A stretch of DNA of 48,252 nucleotides, taken from Pelosinus sp. (GTDB lineage Bacteria > Bacillota > Negativicutes > Propionisporales > Propionisporaceae). The translations under genes were made by a program, and so were the position numbers. The notes under the pieces were generated by a model, which made no database searches, was not told where the DNA came from, and was given only the letters and a program-made list of their open reading frames with translations. Numbering within the stretch: the stretch's first letter is position 1; each line of letters starts with the position of its first letter. Shown piece after piece: positions 15,622-23,832 of the stretch. Location of the stretch: contig JAJFUN010000178.1 in NCBI GenBank assembly GCA_021372375.1, positions 1 to 48,252 of the forward strand, written 5' to 3'.

Positions 15622-18054
15622 TCAACTGTCAATAATTCCTTCTTCTCTCAGCAATTCTTTGAAGAATACTACCAAATCAGGATCAAATTGAGTACCTGCG
15701 CACCGATCCAGTTCCCCCAGCGCATATTCAAGCGTTAAGGCTTCCTTATAGTTTCGCTTATGTGTAATGACATCAAAAGAATCTACGATATTGATAATGC
15801 GCGATAAAAGAGGAATTTTCTCGCCCTTGATGCCTTGCGGATAGCCTGTGCCATCAAATCGTTCATGATGACATAAGATTTCTTTTGCTACATGAGATAA
15901 TCCGGGGGTAGCCATGGCGATACGATGACCAATTTCGGTATGCTGCTTCATAACTTCCCACTCCTTTTCGGTTAGGGAGCCCGGCTTTAGTAAAATACTT
16001 TCCGGTATGCCAATTTTGCCAATGTCATGCAGCAAACTCAAGAGTTCGAGTTCACATAATTGATCATGCGGCAAATCCAATTTCTCACCTAGCTTGACTG
16101 CTAAATGTTTAATTCTTTGCGTATGCGCTTCTGTTTCCGCACTCTTTTCATAAAGCGTCCGCTCTAATGAAGCAATCGTTGCATTGCGCGCACTGTTTTC
16201 TTCGACTAATTTCCTGCGATACATTCTCTCTTCCGCCAAATTCATTACCGCTTCTATACCGCTTTGTTCCCGGCTGGAAGCATGACCTAACGCCATGGTG
16301 ATAGTAAATCTGAAATCCTTGATCCCAGCACATTCTTCCTGAATTTTACGCATCAGCCCAAGCACATAATCACTTTCTTTGTTGATACTCAGTATGATAA
16401 ATTCATCGCCCCCCCATCTGGCTGCAATAGCATGGCTGCCGCACGCCTCTGCTAAAATTTTCCCCACTGTCTTTATCAAACGGTCTCCTTCAAAATGGCC
16501 AAAAGTATCATTCACTAATTTTAAGCCATTTACATCGCCCATAATAATATGATATTCCACTTCACTTTGCTGCTCAATTTCGCTAAACTGCTCTTCCATA
16601 TAGGCCCGGTTGCAAAGATTTGTCAGTTTATCATAATAACTTAGCCGCAGTATTTTATTCTCATATTCTTTACGCGCTGTCACATTTAGCAGCATACTAC
16701 TAATGCGCACAGCCTTTCCGTTAGCATCCCGTTCAATTACCTTTCCTTTGTGAACAACCCAAATTTCATCTTCCCCGGTATCGATAATCTTATATTCCGC
16801 CTCCGCATAGTCTTGCTTTTCGTAAAATAGCTCATTAAATAATTGGGCCACTTTTCCTTTAAAATCAGGATGGATCCGGCTCATATATACGCCGAGCGGA
16901 TCAGTTGCTGCTGTTTGGCTGTCCGCAAAAAACCTGCTCCACTGCGGGCTGACATAGTACTCTTTTGTCTGAAAATTGTATTCAAGATACCCGTCTTGGG
17001 TTGCTTCCAGAATGGATTGAACCCGCTCGTTGACTTTTTGGCTTGTTGTATTAGCTTTGGTAATTTCATCGAGCATTTCATTGATAGAACAAGCAATGCC
17101 CGCAATCTCGTCCCGGCCTGAAATATACAGACGGGCTTCAGGATTCCGGTTAGTTACCGTATCAATAAATTGATGGACTTTCTTTAACCTTTTTACACAA
17201 TACGTATAAATAAGCAGCAGCAAAAACAGAAAAACCACGCTTACTACTACCGAAGAAATTGCCGCAAAAACCCGAATATAATATCGACCTAACTGATAAT
17301 CATTCCGCAGCATAGCTATCTTCACTAGGATATCATTATGACCCCATATATCATTGATGGGCTGCTCGGCAATTACCAGCCCATTATCACGGTCGACCCG
17401 CCGTTCGTTTTCCACATACCGCCCTAAATAAGCAGCCATGGAGATTTTAGTTTTAGTAACCGAATTCATATAATAAAACAGGGTGCTGTCTACAGCCCTT
17501 CCAAAAACCAGCACGCCATTGCTGGTACCTTGCTCATTTGACATGGTAATAGGCGCAAGCGAAACCAAAAAAATTTTTCCGCCCGCACTGATCAAACCAG
17601 ACCCGGCATCTGAATTATTCGCAAAAAAACGTTGGAAATCTCCAGAAAAAATAATTTTACTTATAATTGAATCTAATTCTTCGGCTGCCATATTCTGCGT
17701 TACACGATTAACAATGCCTCCCTGCATATCAAAAAAAATCATAAAGTTCAAATTTAATTGCCGAATTGTATTTTCCCCTAAATTTGCTTTCTCATAGTCT
17801 TTTTTCTCGCCGGCCATATATGCATAAGTATCATCCCAATGAGCCCAGTCCTGGTTTATCCGTTTAAGGTCTTCTTCTTCATGCTTAAGGATCAATTCGA
17901 GACTTGAATAGGTATCACTAATATCTTGGACTTCCATGCCTTTCACATAATTTTCAACAATGAAATTCATCATGCCAATTGTCAAAGCGGTAACCAGAAT
18001 ACATCCGGTAATTGAAACAGCCATTAGTTTAAAAGTAATGCTTAAACATTTCAT
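15622..18054 (-). CDS. CHASE4-HAMP-PAS-GGDEF-HD-GYP c-di-GMP turnover protein
   Basis: An 810-residue membrane enzyme. TM1 (about 8-30), CHASE4-type sensor (about 45-240, with HEEEDLKRINQDWAHWDDTY), TM2 (262-285), HAMP-like, PAS (345-465), GGDEF (475-625) with intact RWGGDEF near 550, and HD-GYP (640-810) with HDIGKIGIP near 673 and HHERFDGTGYP near 735. Both diguanylate cyclase and phosphodiesterase active sites look intact. The inhibitory RxxD site normally just before GGDEF is absent (CGSH instead), so synthesis may lack product inhibition. GGGGGAT precedes the ATG. A repeated motif lies upstream at about -44 to -78 relative to the likely transcription start. Confidence 0.94.
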   Translation of the reverse strand: MKCLSITFKLMAVSITGCILVTALTIGMMNFIVENYVKGMEVQDISDTYSSLELILKHEEEDLKRINQDWAHWDDTYAYMAGEKKDYEKANLGENTIRQLNLNFMIFFDMQGGIVNRVTQNMAAEELDSIISKIIFSGDFQRFFANNSDAGSGLISAGGKIFLVSLAPITMSNEQGTSNGVLVFGRAVDSTLFYYMNSVTKTKISMAAYLGRYVENERRVDRDNGLVIAEQPINDIWGHNDILVKIAMLRNDYQLGRYYIRVFAAISSVVVSVVFLFLLLLIYTYCVKRLKKVHQFIDTVTNRNPEARLYISGRDEIAGIACSINEMLDEITKANTTSQKVNERVQSILEATQDGYLEYNFQTKEYYVSPQWSRFFADSQTAATDPLGVYMSRIHPDFKGKVAQLFNELFYEKQDYAEAEYKIIDTGEDEIWVVHKGKVIERDANGKAVRISSMLLNVTARKEYENKILRLSYYDKLTNLCNRAYMEEQFSEIEQQSEVEYHIIMGDVNGLKLVNDTFGHFEGDRLIKTVGKILAEACGSHAIAARWGGDEFIILSINKESDYVLGLMRKIQEECAGIKDFRFTITMALGHASSREQSGIEAVMNLAEERMYRRKLVEENSARNATIASLERTLYEKSAETEAHTQRIKHLAVKLGEKLDLPHDQLCELELLSLLHDIGKIGIPESILLKPGSLTEKEWEVMKQHTEIGHRIAMATPGLSHVAKEILCHHERFDGTGYPQGIKGEKIPLLSRIINIVDSFDVITHKRNYKEALTLEYALGELDRCAGTQFDPDLVVFFKELLREEGIIDS

Positions 18055-18116
18055 AGACGATCCCCCTTAGCAAAAAGAAACCAGCACCATCCGCCATAAT
18101 TTTGCTCTTTATATAA

Positions 18117-18188
18117 ATTATACTTAATATTTGATTGCATTTAACCCTAATAAATTGTTGATTTTACCATAATAATTAGTGTTTTCTA
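18117..18188 (-). promoter_or_regulatory. Promoter region with signalling-island motif, copy B
   Basis: A consensus TATAAT on the minus strand (18122-18117) has only a weak -35 box. Starting 31 bases upstream is the motif ATTGTTGATTTTACCATAAT then AATTAGTGTTTTCTA (18154-18188). The weak -35 plus the upstream site is typical of an activator-dependent promoter. The remainder of the 403-base gap to 18457 holds a hairpin (18212-18238) and another motif copy. Confidence 0.6.
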
Positions 18189-18197
18189 AAATTAGCC

Positions 18198-18238
18198 TTT
18201 ACCATAAGGTAAAAGCCAGCATGTTCCATGCTGGCTTT
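18198..18238. repeat. Half-motif palindrome followed by a strong hairpin
   Basis: TTTACCATAAGGTAAA (18198-18213) is palindromic and repeats the TTTACCATAA core. It runs into AAAGCCAGCATG (18212-18223), which pairs perfectly with CATGCTGGCTTT (18227-18238) around a 3-base loop. It lies between divergent genes, where a simple terminator is not expected. Confidence 0.6.
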
Positions 18239-18392
18239 ATAGCTTTATTAAATATTTTCTTGTTTTTCCTTTCATATTTGTCGGACTTTATTTTTTTCTG
18301 CATTTTTATATGCTATAATTTTCTTAAATTAACTATTCTCCAATTAAAAGTAACTAATTAATAGTACTTGATGTAAACATCTAAAAAAAATT

Positions 18393-18423
18393 CATCATTT
18401 TACCATAATATTTAGCTATTTTT
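18393..18423 (+). promoter_or_regulatory. Signalling-island motif, copy C
   Basis: CATCATTTTACCATAATATT then TAGCTATTTTT, 35-65 bases upstream of the YesN-type regulator start. It keeps the TTTTACCATAATAnTTAG core. Here it reads in the same direction as the gene and lies so close that it could overlap the promoter, which would fit autorepression. Confidence 0.5.
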
Positions 18424-18457
18424 CAATACCAGTAAATTGAGGTAAAGAGGTGATTTT

Positions 18458-19546
18458 ATGTACAATGTGCTCATTGTCGATGATGATCGCGCAATACGGT
18501 ATGATTTAAAAAGATCCAGTCTGTGGGCAAAACATGGCTTTGTGGTAAAAAATGAAGCAGCGAATGGACACGACGCCTTGCAAAAAATTGCCGAAGAACA
18601 TTTTGATCTGATTATAATCGATATAAAAATGCCCAAAATCGATGGCATCGCGTTTTTGAAAGAACTTCGCGCCAAGGCTTTAGATATCTGCGTCGTAATT
18701 GCCAGCGGCTACAATACATTTGAATATGCCCGTCAGGGCCTTGTGCTCGGCGCCTTTGACTATCTTTTAAAACCAATCGAAAGCGACAATTTGGATGAAG
18801 TGCTAAAACGAGCCTGTAACCATCTTGAAAATAAATACAAAAGAAGAAACCAGGTAGTCAAAATGGCCAAACAGCTCGAAGAAAATATCCCTACACCAAT
18901 TTCCAAACAGGACGAACTGCTTTTGTTCAAGCTGCTCACCGAAGAACCGGATAAGGCACCTGTCTTTGCCGACAAACTTACTGAGCGGGTATTTGACTTT
19001 TATGCGCACGATCTTTTTAAAGCAGGCGTGCTCTTTGATTGCTTGCTCGCTAATATCTGGCAGCTTATGTTTGAGGCAAAGCCATGGCTACTTAACCTCA
19101 AAATAGTCAAAACCAATAATAAGCAGTCCCTGCAAGATATACCGGATATAGTCAAAATGCGCGAAGCATTTACTGACGCCGTTACAAACCTTTCCGGCTT
19201 TGTAAAACGTCTTCATTTGGATCATCCAGATTCGCTCATAAAGCGCCTGTGCGAATATGTGGTAGAAAATATTGATGATAAGATTACCGTCGAAACCGCT
19301 GCCGACAAGTTTGGGTTCAGCAGCAGCTACCTTGGAAAATTGTTTAAGCAAAAAACTGGTGAAGGCTTTGTATATTTTATTACCGCTGTAAAAATGGAAA
19401 AAGCCAAAATCCTGATCCGCTCCGGCAAGTATAAAAACTACGAAATCAGCGATATACTAGGCTATAAATCACCGGATTACTTTTGCTCCCGGTTTAAGAT
19501 GCATACCAATATGACGCCTGCCGATTACAAAAAATCGGCAAATTAA
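18458..19546 (+). CDS. YesN-type response regulator (receiver + AraC HTH)
   Basis: A 362-residue regulator. Residues 1-120 are a receiver with acidic residues D8-D10, phosphoacceptor Asp55 in LIIIDIKMPKIDG and the lysine in FDYLLKPIE. A middle helical region (about 125-255) of unknown role is followed by a C-terminal AraC-type double helix-turn-helix (about 265-360: ITVETAADKFGFSSSYLGKL and ISDILGYKSPDYFCSRFKMH). It binds DNA when phosphorylated. AGAGGTGATTTT precedes the ATG. No cognate kinase is adjacent in the same operon; the two kinases just downstream on the other strand are candidates. It is the best candidate to bind the motif copies at 15421, 18154 and 18393. Confidence 0.93.
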   Translation: MYNVLIVDDDRAIRYDLKRSSLWAKHGFVVKNEAANGHDALQKIAEEHFDLIIIDIKMPKIDGIAFLKELRAKALDICVVIASGYNTFEYARQGLVLGAFDYLLKPIESDNLDEVLKRACNHLENKYKRRNQVVKMAKQLEENIPTPISKQDELLLFKLLTEEPDKAPVFADKLTERVFDFYAHDLFKAGVLFDCLLANIWQLMFEAKPWLLNLKIVKTNNKQSLQDIPDIVKMREAFTDAVTNLSGFVKRLHLDHPDSLIKRLCEYVVENIDDKITVETAADKFGFSSSYLGKLFKQKTGEGFVYFITAVKMEKAKILIRSGKYKNYEISDILGYKSPDYFCSRFKMHTNMTPADYKKSAN

Positions 19547-19587
19547 AAATCTCCTGCTAATCTTATAATAAGATTAGCAGGAGATTT
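19547..19587. terminator. Perfect 19-bp-arm bidirectional terminator
   Basis: Arms beginning AAATCTCCTGCTAATC (19547-19565) and ending GCAGGAGATTT (19569-19587) are exact complements around TAA. The palindrome begins at the base after the YesN-type stop codon and ends four bases before the convergent kinase stop. Confidence 0.9.
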
Positions 19588-19591
19588 GCTA

Positions 19592-20671
19592 TTATAGCGG
19601 TAAGGTAAAAGAAATCTCGGCGCCATTTTCGACTTCGCCCGAAATACTTACTTCGCCTCCATGCCTAGTAATAATTTTTTTGATAATAAGAAGCCCTGTA
19701 CCTGTCCCTTCAAATTCATCCGAAGAGTGCAACCGCTGAAATATCCCAAACAACCTGTCACCATATTTCATGTTAAATCCTGCCCCATTATCCTTGACCT
19801 TGAACAAATACTGACTGCTCATCTTAGTAGAGCTCATTTCAATTACAGCCTTATCCCGCCCGCGCGTAAATTTAAGCGCATTGCCGAAGATATTTACCAG
19901 CACCTGTCTGATGAGCATTTTATCGCCGCGTACATTAGGCAGATTGCTGATATGAAATTCCACGATTCTGTCTTCTGTCTCGGCAGCTAAAAATTCGAGA
20001 ACCTCCGCGACAAGAAGGTTCATATCAATACTTTCTTCCACAAACTGCGCACTAAACATTCTGGATATTTCCGAAAGCCTGTCAATCAGATTGACCGCTT
20101 CATCCGCTTTTTCACACATCATGTCGATAAGCTCGCCTAATTCTTCCGGTTCAGCGGCGTGAGTATGCTTGGCAAGCCTTTGAATTGCCCACAGCGGAGC
20201 CTTTAAATCATGGGAGACCATATGGCTGAACGCTTCTATTTCCTGATACGCTTCCTTTAGTTTATCTGTCTGCTGTTTTAAATAAATGTGCGTTTCAACC
20301 CTTGCCAAAAGCTCCCTTGAATTCACAGGCTTAGCAACATAATCCTGCGCGCCAGCCAAAAAACCTGTCACAATGCTGTCGCTGTCAGCCATGCTTGTCA
20401 GAAAAATCACGGGAATATCACGATACTGGGCGCTTTTCTTTAGTTCCCTACAAATACTATAACCGTTCTGGTGCGGCATAACAACATCCAGCAGTATCAA
20501 ATCAGGCATTTTCTTTTTAAGTGTTTCAAAGGTCTTCCCGGCATCTGTTAAAGCCCGCACCAGATATTTTTTTTCCTGCAAAATTGCATCAATAAAGAGT
20601 ATCTGTTCGGTTGAATCATCGATAATCAATATTTCCGGCCGCTTACCGCTAATCACTGGGTTCACCTGCAT
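19592..20671 (-). CDS. Receiver-histidine kinase (REC-HisKA-HATPase)
   Basis: About 359 residues, soluble. Residues 10-125 form a receiver (acidic DD in ILIIDDS, phosphoacceptor in LILLDVVMP near 62, lysine in DYVAKPV), followed by a coiled coil, HisKA with the phosphorylated histidine in HMVSHDLKAPL (about 158), and an ATPase domain with FGNALKF (N box), VKDNGAGFN (G1) and GTGTGLLIIKKI (G2). Such REC-first kinases relay phosphate from a hybrid kinase. It overlaps the upstream hybrid kinase gene by 23 bases, so the two are translationally coupled. The start is uncertain: GTG 20674, ATG 20671 or GTG 20665; GGAG is best spaced for the last. Confidence 0.9.
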   Translation of the reverse strand: MQVNPVISGKRPEILIIDDSTEQILFIDAILQEKKYLVRALTDAGKTFETLKKKMPDLILLDVVMPHQNGYSICRELKKSAQYRDIPVIFLTSMADSDSIVTGFLAGAQDYVAKPVNSRELLARVETHIYLKQQTDKLKEAYQEIEAFSHMVSHDLKAPLWAIQRLAKHTHAAEPEELGELIDMMCEKADEAVNLIDRLSEISRMFSAQFVEESIDMNLLVAEVLEFLAAETEDRIVEFHISNLPNVRGDKMLIRQVLVNIFGNALKFTRGRDKAVIEMSSTKMSSQYLFKVKDNGAGFNMKYGDRLFGIFQRLHSSDEFEGTGTGLLIIKKIITRHGGEVSISGEVENGAEISFTLPL

Positions 20672-23600
20672 CACTCCGCATACTGTTTAATAATTCTCCC
20701 GCATGCTCCCAATCAAAATCTGCCAGTGCCGTTTTTAATTCTTCGGTTTCAGGACCGTACAGCTGCCTGAGCTCGGGCGCTATCCTTTTAAATACATCAA
20801 TTGCTGCCACCTGGCTCATTTCAATCATGGCCTTGAGCATTTTTACATCTTTGTTAAACTCATCTGAATTTACCTCGCCGGAGTATTCTTGCGGGGCGTA
20901 CTCTGTCAAAACGCTGTCAATCGAATGAGCTGCGGCATCGAGCGCCTTTGCTAATTTCTCGAGCTCGGTATCTACGCTAGAGCGCTGCCTCAGCAGCTGC
21001 TCTAGGGTTACCGCAGCGTCAAAGACATCCTCCAGCCCGATATTTCCTGCCGCACCTTTCAGGGTATGTGAAGTCCGTACCGCCAGTTCCTGATTATCCG
21101 CCTTAAGTGCTGCTTTTATTTCCACTGCACCCTTCAGCTGTTTTTCCCTGAATAAAATAAGCAGCTCAAGGTATTTATCCATTTTGCCATTAATTCTAAG
21201 AAGCCCGGCCTGCAGGTTTAGACCTGGTAAGTTCTTTAGAGATGATATTTCATCGGCCACGGGCAGGCTCTGTGCTCCGCCCCACTCGTCCTTACTGAGC
21301 CACCGCTTGATCATGCTTAAAAGCTGCAGTGGTTCAATGGGTTTGGTTATATAGCCATCCATGCCTGCATCAAATACCTTGTCAGATACCCCTTTGACGG
21401 CATCGGCAGTAAGGGCAATAATCGGCAGGCTCTTGGTATGAAGAAGCTCCCGAATCCGGCTTGCCGCCTCATATCCATCCATAACAGGCATCTGAACATC
21501 CATCAGCACAATATCATAGCGCTTATTTAAGGCAAGTTCCACAGCCTCTTTTCCATTTGAGGCGACATCAACGGCAATTCCCTCATCCTCCATGATTTCC
21601 TTAGCTACCTGCTGATTGATGTCATTGTCTTCGACCAAGAGAACCCTGACTCCCTTTAGCATGGTAAAACGATTATGTGACTCATCCGTCCTTTTGGGGC
21701 CGCTGACAACATGTTCAAAAAAGCCGATAATCTCATTATAAAGCTGAGACTGCCCAATCGGATAATAAATAATACCATTTACTTCTTTTGCCGCGAGTTC
21801 TTCCTGCGCCTGAAGCTCGCTGTCACGATAATCACAGACAAGCATGATAATAGGCACTTTTAGCCCCACCTCGCTGCGCAGCAAAGTCGCTGCCTGAATG
21901 CCATCCATCTCCTTTAGATTTTTATCCATGCAAATCAAATCATAGCGGTTCTCCTCTCTTTTTATTTCACTGGTCGAATTGACTGCACTGCAGATAAAGC
22001 CGAATTGTTCGAGCTGGCTCTTTAGATTACTTTGTATCTCTGTATTTGGTGATACTACTAAAACACGGAGAAACTTCAGACTGTCCAGGCTGCTTTCAAA
22101 AACTTTGACTTGGCTTGCATAACCGAAGGGCAGAGAAAAAGCAAATAGGCTGCCTTTTCCCTCCTGACTTTCCACACGTATTGTCCCACCCATCAGCTCA
22201 ACAAGCGTCCGGCAAATGGCAAGCCCCAGGCCTGTACCACCATATCTCCTGGTTGTAGACGTATCCATCTGCGAAAAAGCCCCAAATAGATCAGCCTGCC
22301 TGGAAGATGGTATGCCAATCCCTGTATCTTTAACGCTAAATTCCAAAACTGCCTTATGACTTGTTTTCTCCAGTACGCGTACAGCTATTAAAATTTCACC
22401 CTGATGCGTAAACTTCACTGCATTATTGGCGAGATTAAGAATAATCTGCTGCAGCCTAAAAGAGTCCCCCCTTAAAAATTGCGGGGCAGCCGCGTCTACC
22501 GAAAAATGCAGTTTTAGGTTTTTCTCATAAACATTGACACTAATGATATTCGATATATTGCCCAGCACCTCATAAAGGTCAAAATCAATATTCTCCAACA
22601 CTACTTTGTTGGCCTCGATTTTGGAAAAATCCAAAATATCATTGATAATTACCTGTAAATTCTTAGCAGACAAAATAGTTTTCGCTACATATTCCTGCTG
22701 CTTACCAATCAGCTTAGTCTTTTGCATGAGATAATTCAAACCAATAATAGCATTGATAGGTGTTCTGATTTCATGGCTCATTTTGGCTAAAAAATCGCTT
22801 TTAGCGAGATTTGCCTGTTCTGCTTCCTCTTTGGACTTGTTTAATTTTTCGTTCATTACCGTCATTTCTTCATTCATGGCCAGCAGTTCTTCATTGAGAG
22901 CCATTAGAGACTGGGTTCTGGCCTCTACTTTGTCTTCGAGATCTTCGTTTACTTTTTTGAGAGCCTCTTCCGCCAACTTCCGCTGCTGTTCCTCTTTGAG
23001 ATGGTCAAGACCGACTGAAATGGCCAGCGCAACTTCTTCCAGCAAGGCAATTTCTTTTTTTTGAAAAATATTTTTCTCGGCCGCATATACGTTTAAAGCC
23101 CCGTACACGGTTGATTCCAAACGAAATGCAAACACTGCAGACGCCCGAATCCCGGCCTTCTCAGCACTTTCCCACCAAGGCTTTGTCACAGGGTCAGCAA
23201 AAAAATCATTACAAACATAACTTTCTCCCGTCCGTACAGCCCTGCCTGTTGGCCCCAGCCCCTCCGGGCTTTCATCAGACAAAACCTTGATACCTCTTAC
23301 ATACTCCACTGACTCACCAGCCCCTGCTACCGGAATGACAGCCGATTGGTCAGCATCATGTTTACCAATCCAGGCTAGTTTGATCTTGCTGCGCTTTACA
23401 AAAATATCGCAGACCTCTTGAAATAGTTCCTGGGATGTTTGGGCTTTGCTTAGTGCACGGTTGACCTGACTCAAAACATCATACAGCCTGCTTTGACGAT
23501 GAATTTCTTCTTCATGGCAGAGCTGCGCTTCTTGTATTTTAGCAAGCAACCGCGTAATTAATCTATAAAGTATCCAGCCGGTACAAAAGATAAATAACCA

Positions 23601-23744
23601 GCCTTTACATGTTGCCCCTATAGCAAAAGTCTGTGAATCAGCTGCTATTAGATGCAGCAGTTGATCAGAGAACAAAATCCAGCTACTGCCTGTCAGGATA
23701 TATACCAGACTAATCTTTAGCGCTCCCTTATTTAGCTTTATCAT
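20649..23744 (-). CDS. Hybrid sensor kinase (GAF-HisKA-HATPase-REC-REC-HPt)
   Basis: About 1031 residues. Two membrane segments (about 8-28, 44-63), GAF (85-250), coiled coil, HisKA with MSHEIRTPINAIIGL (His about 323), ATPase with NLANNAVKF and RYGGTGLGLAI, a first receiver (about 560-680), a second receiver (695-815; LLVEDNDINQ, LMDVQMPVMDG near 746, KPIE) and an HPt domain with TSHTLKGAAGN (about 890). The first receiver is degenerate: SPNTE replaces the acidic pair and YYPIG replaces the lysine motif. The ATG at 23744 has GGAGG 7 bases upstream. Phosphate should flow His-Asp-His and then to the REC of the downstream kinase or to the YesN-type regulator; this last step is inference. Confidence 0.93.
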   Translation of the reverse strand: MIKLNKGALKISLVYILTGSSWILFSDQLLHLIAADSQTFAIGATCKGWLFIFCTGWILYRLITRLLAKIQEAQLCHEEEIHRQSRLYDVLSQVNRALSKAQTSQELFQEVCDIFVKRSKIKLAWIGKHDADQSAVIPVAGAGESVEYVRGIKVLSDESPEGLGPTGRAVRTGESYVCNDFFADPVTKPWWESAEKAGIRASAVFAFRLESTVYGALNVYAAEKNIFQKKEIALLEEVALAISVGLDHLKEEQQRKLAEEALKKVNEDLEDKVEARTQSLMALNEELLAMNEEMTVMNEKLNKSKEEAEQANLAKSDFLAKMSHEIRTPINAIIGLNYLMQKTKLIGKQQEYVAKTILSAKNLQVIINDILDFSKIEANKVVLENIDFDLYEVLGNISNIISVNVYEKNLKLHFSVDAAAPQFLRGDSFRLQQIILNLANNAVKFTHQGEILIAVRVLEKTSHKAVLEFSVKDTGIGIPSSRQADLFGAFSQMDTSTTRRYGGTGLGLAICRTLVELMGGTIRVESQEGKGSLFAFSLPFGYASQVKVFESSLDSLKFLRVLVVSPNTEIQSNLKSQLEQFGFICSAVNSTSEIKREENRYDLICMDKNLKEMDGIQAATLLRSEVGLKVPIIMLVCDYRDSELQAQEELAAKEVNGIIYYPIGQSQLYNEIIGFFEHVVSGPKRTDESHNRFTMLKGVRVLLVEDNDINQQVAKEIMEDEGIAVDVASNGKEAVELALNKRYDIVLMDVQMPVMDGYEAASRIRELLHTKSLPIIALTADAVKGVSDKVFDAGMDGYITKPIEPLQLLSMIKRWLSKDEWGGAQSLPVADEISSLKNLPGLNLQAGLLRINGKMDKYLELLILFREKQLKGAVEIKAALKADNQELAVRTSHTLKGAAGNIGLEDVFDAAVTLEQLLRQRSSVDTELEKLAKALDAAAHSIDSVLTEYAPQEYSGEVNSDEFNKDVKMLKAMIEMSQVAAIDVFKRIAPELRQLYGPETEELKTALADFDWEHAGELLNSMRSDAGEPSD

Positions 23745-23775
23745 GGGAAAACCTCCAATAGGCAGCATTATTAAT

Positions 23776-23809
23776 AAAAACCTCCATTCCTTACTAAATG
23801 GAGGTTTTT
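23776..23809 (-). terminator. Terminator of the sCache MCP gene
   Basis: AAAAACCTCCATT (23776-23788) pairs with AATGGAGGTTTTT (23797-23809), 13 bp, 23 bases after the MCP stop. It would isolate the MCP transcript from the kinase pair that follows. Confidence 0.88.
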
Positions 23810-23832
23810 ATAATCTAGCACCAAGCTAGCAC

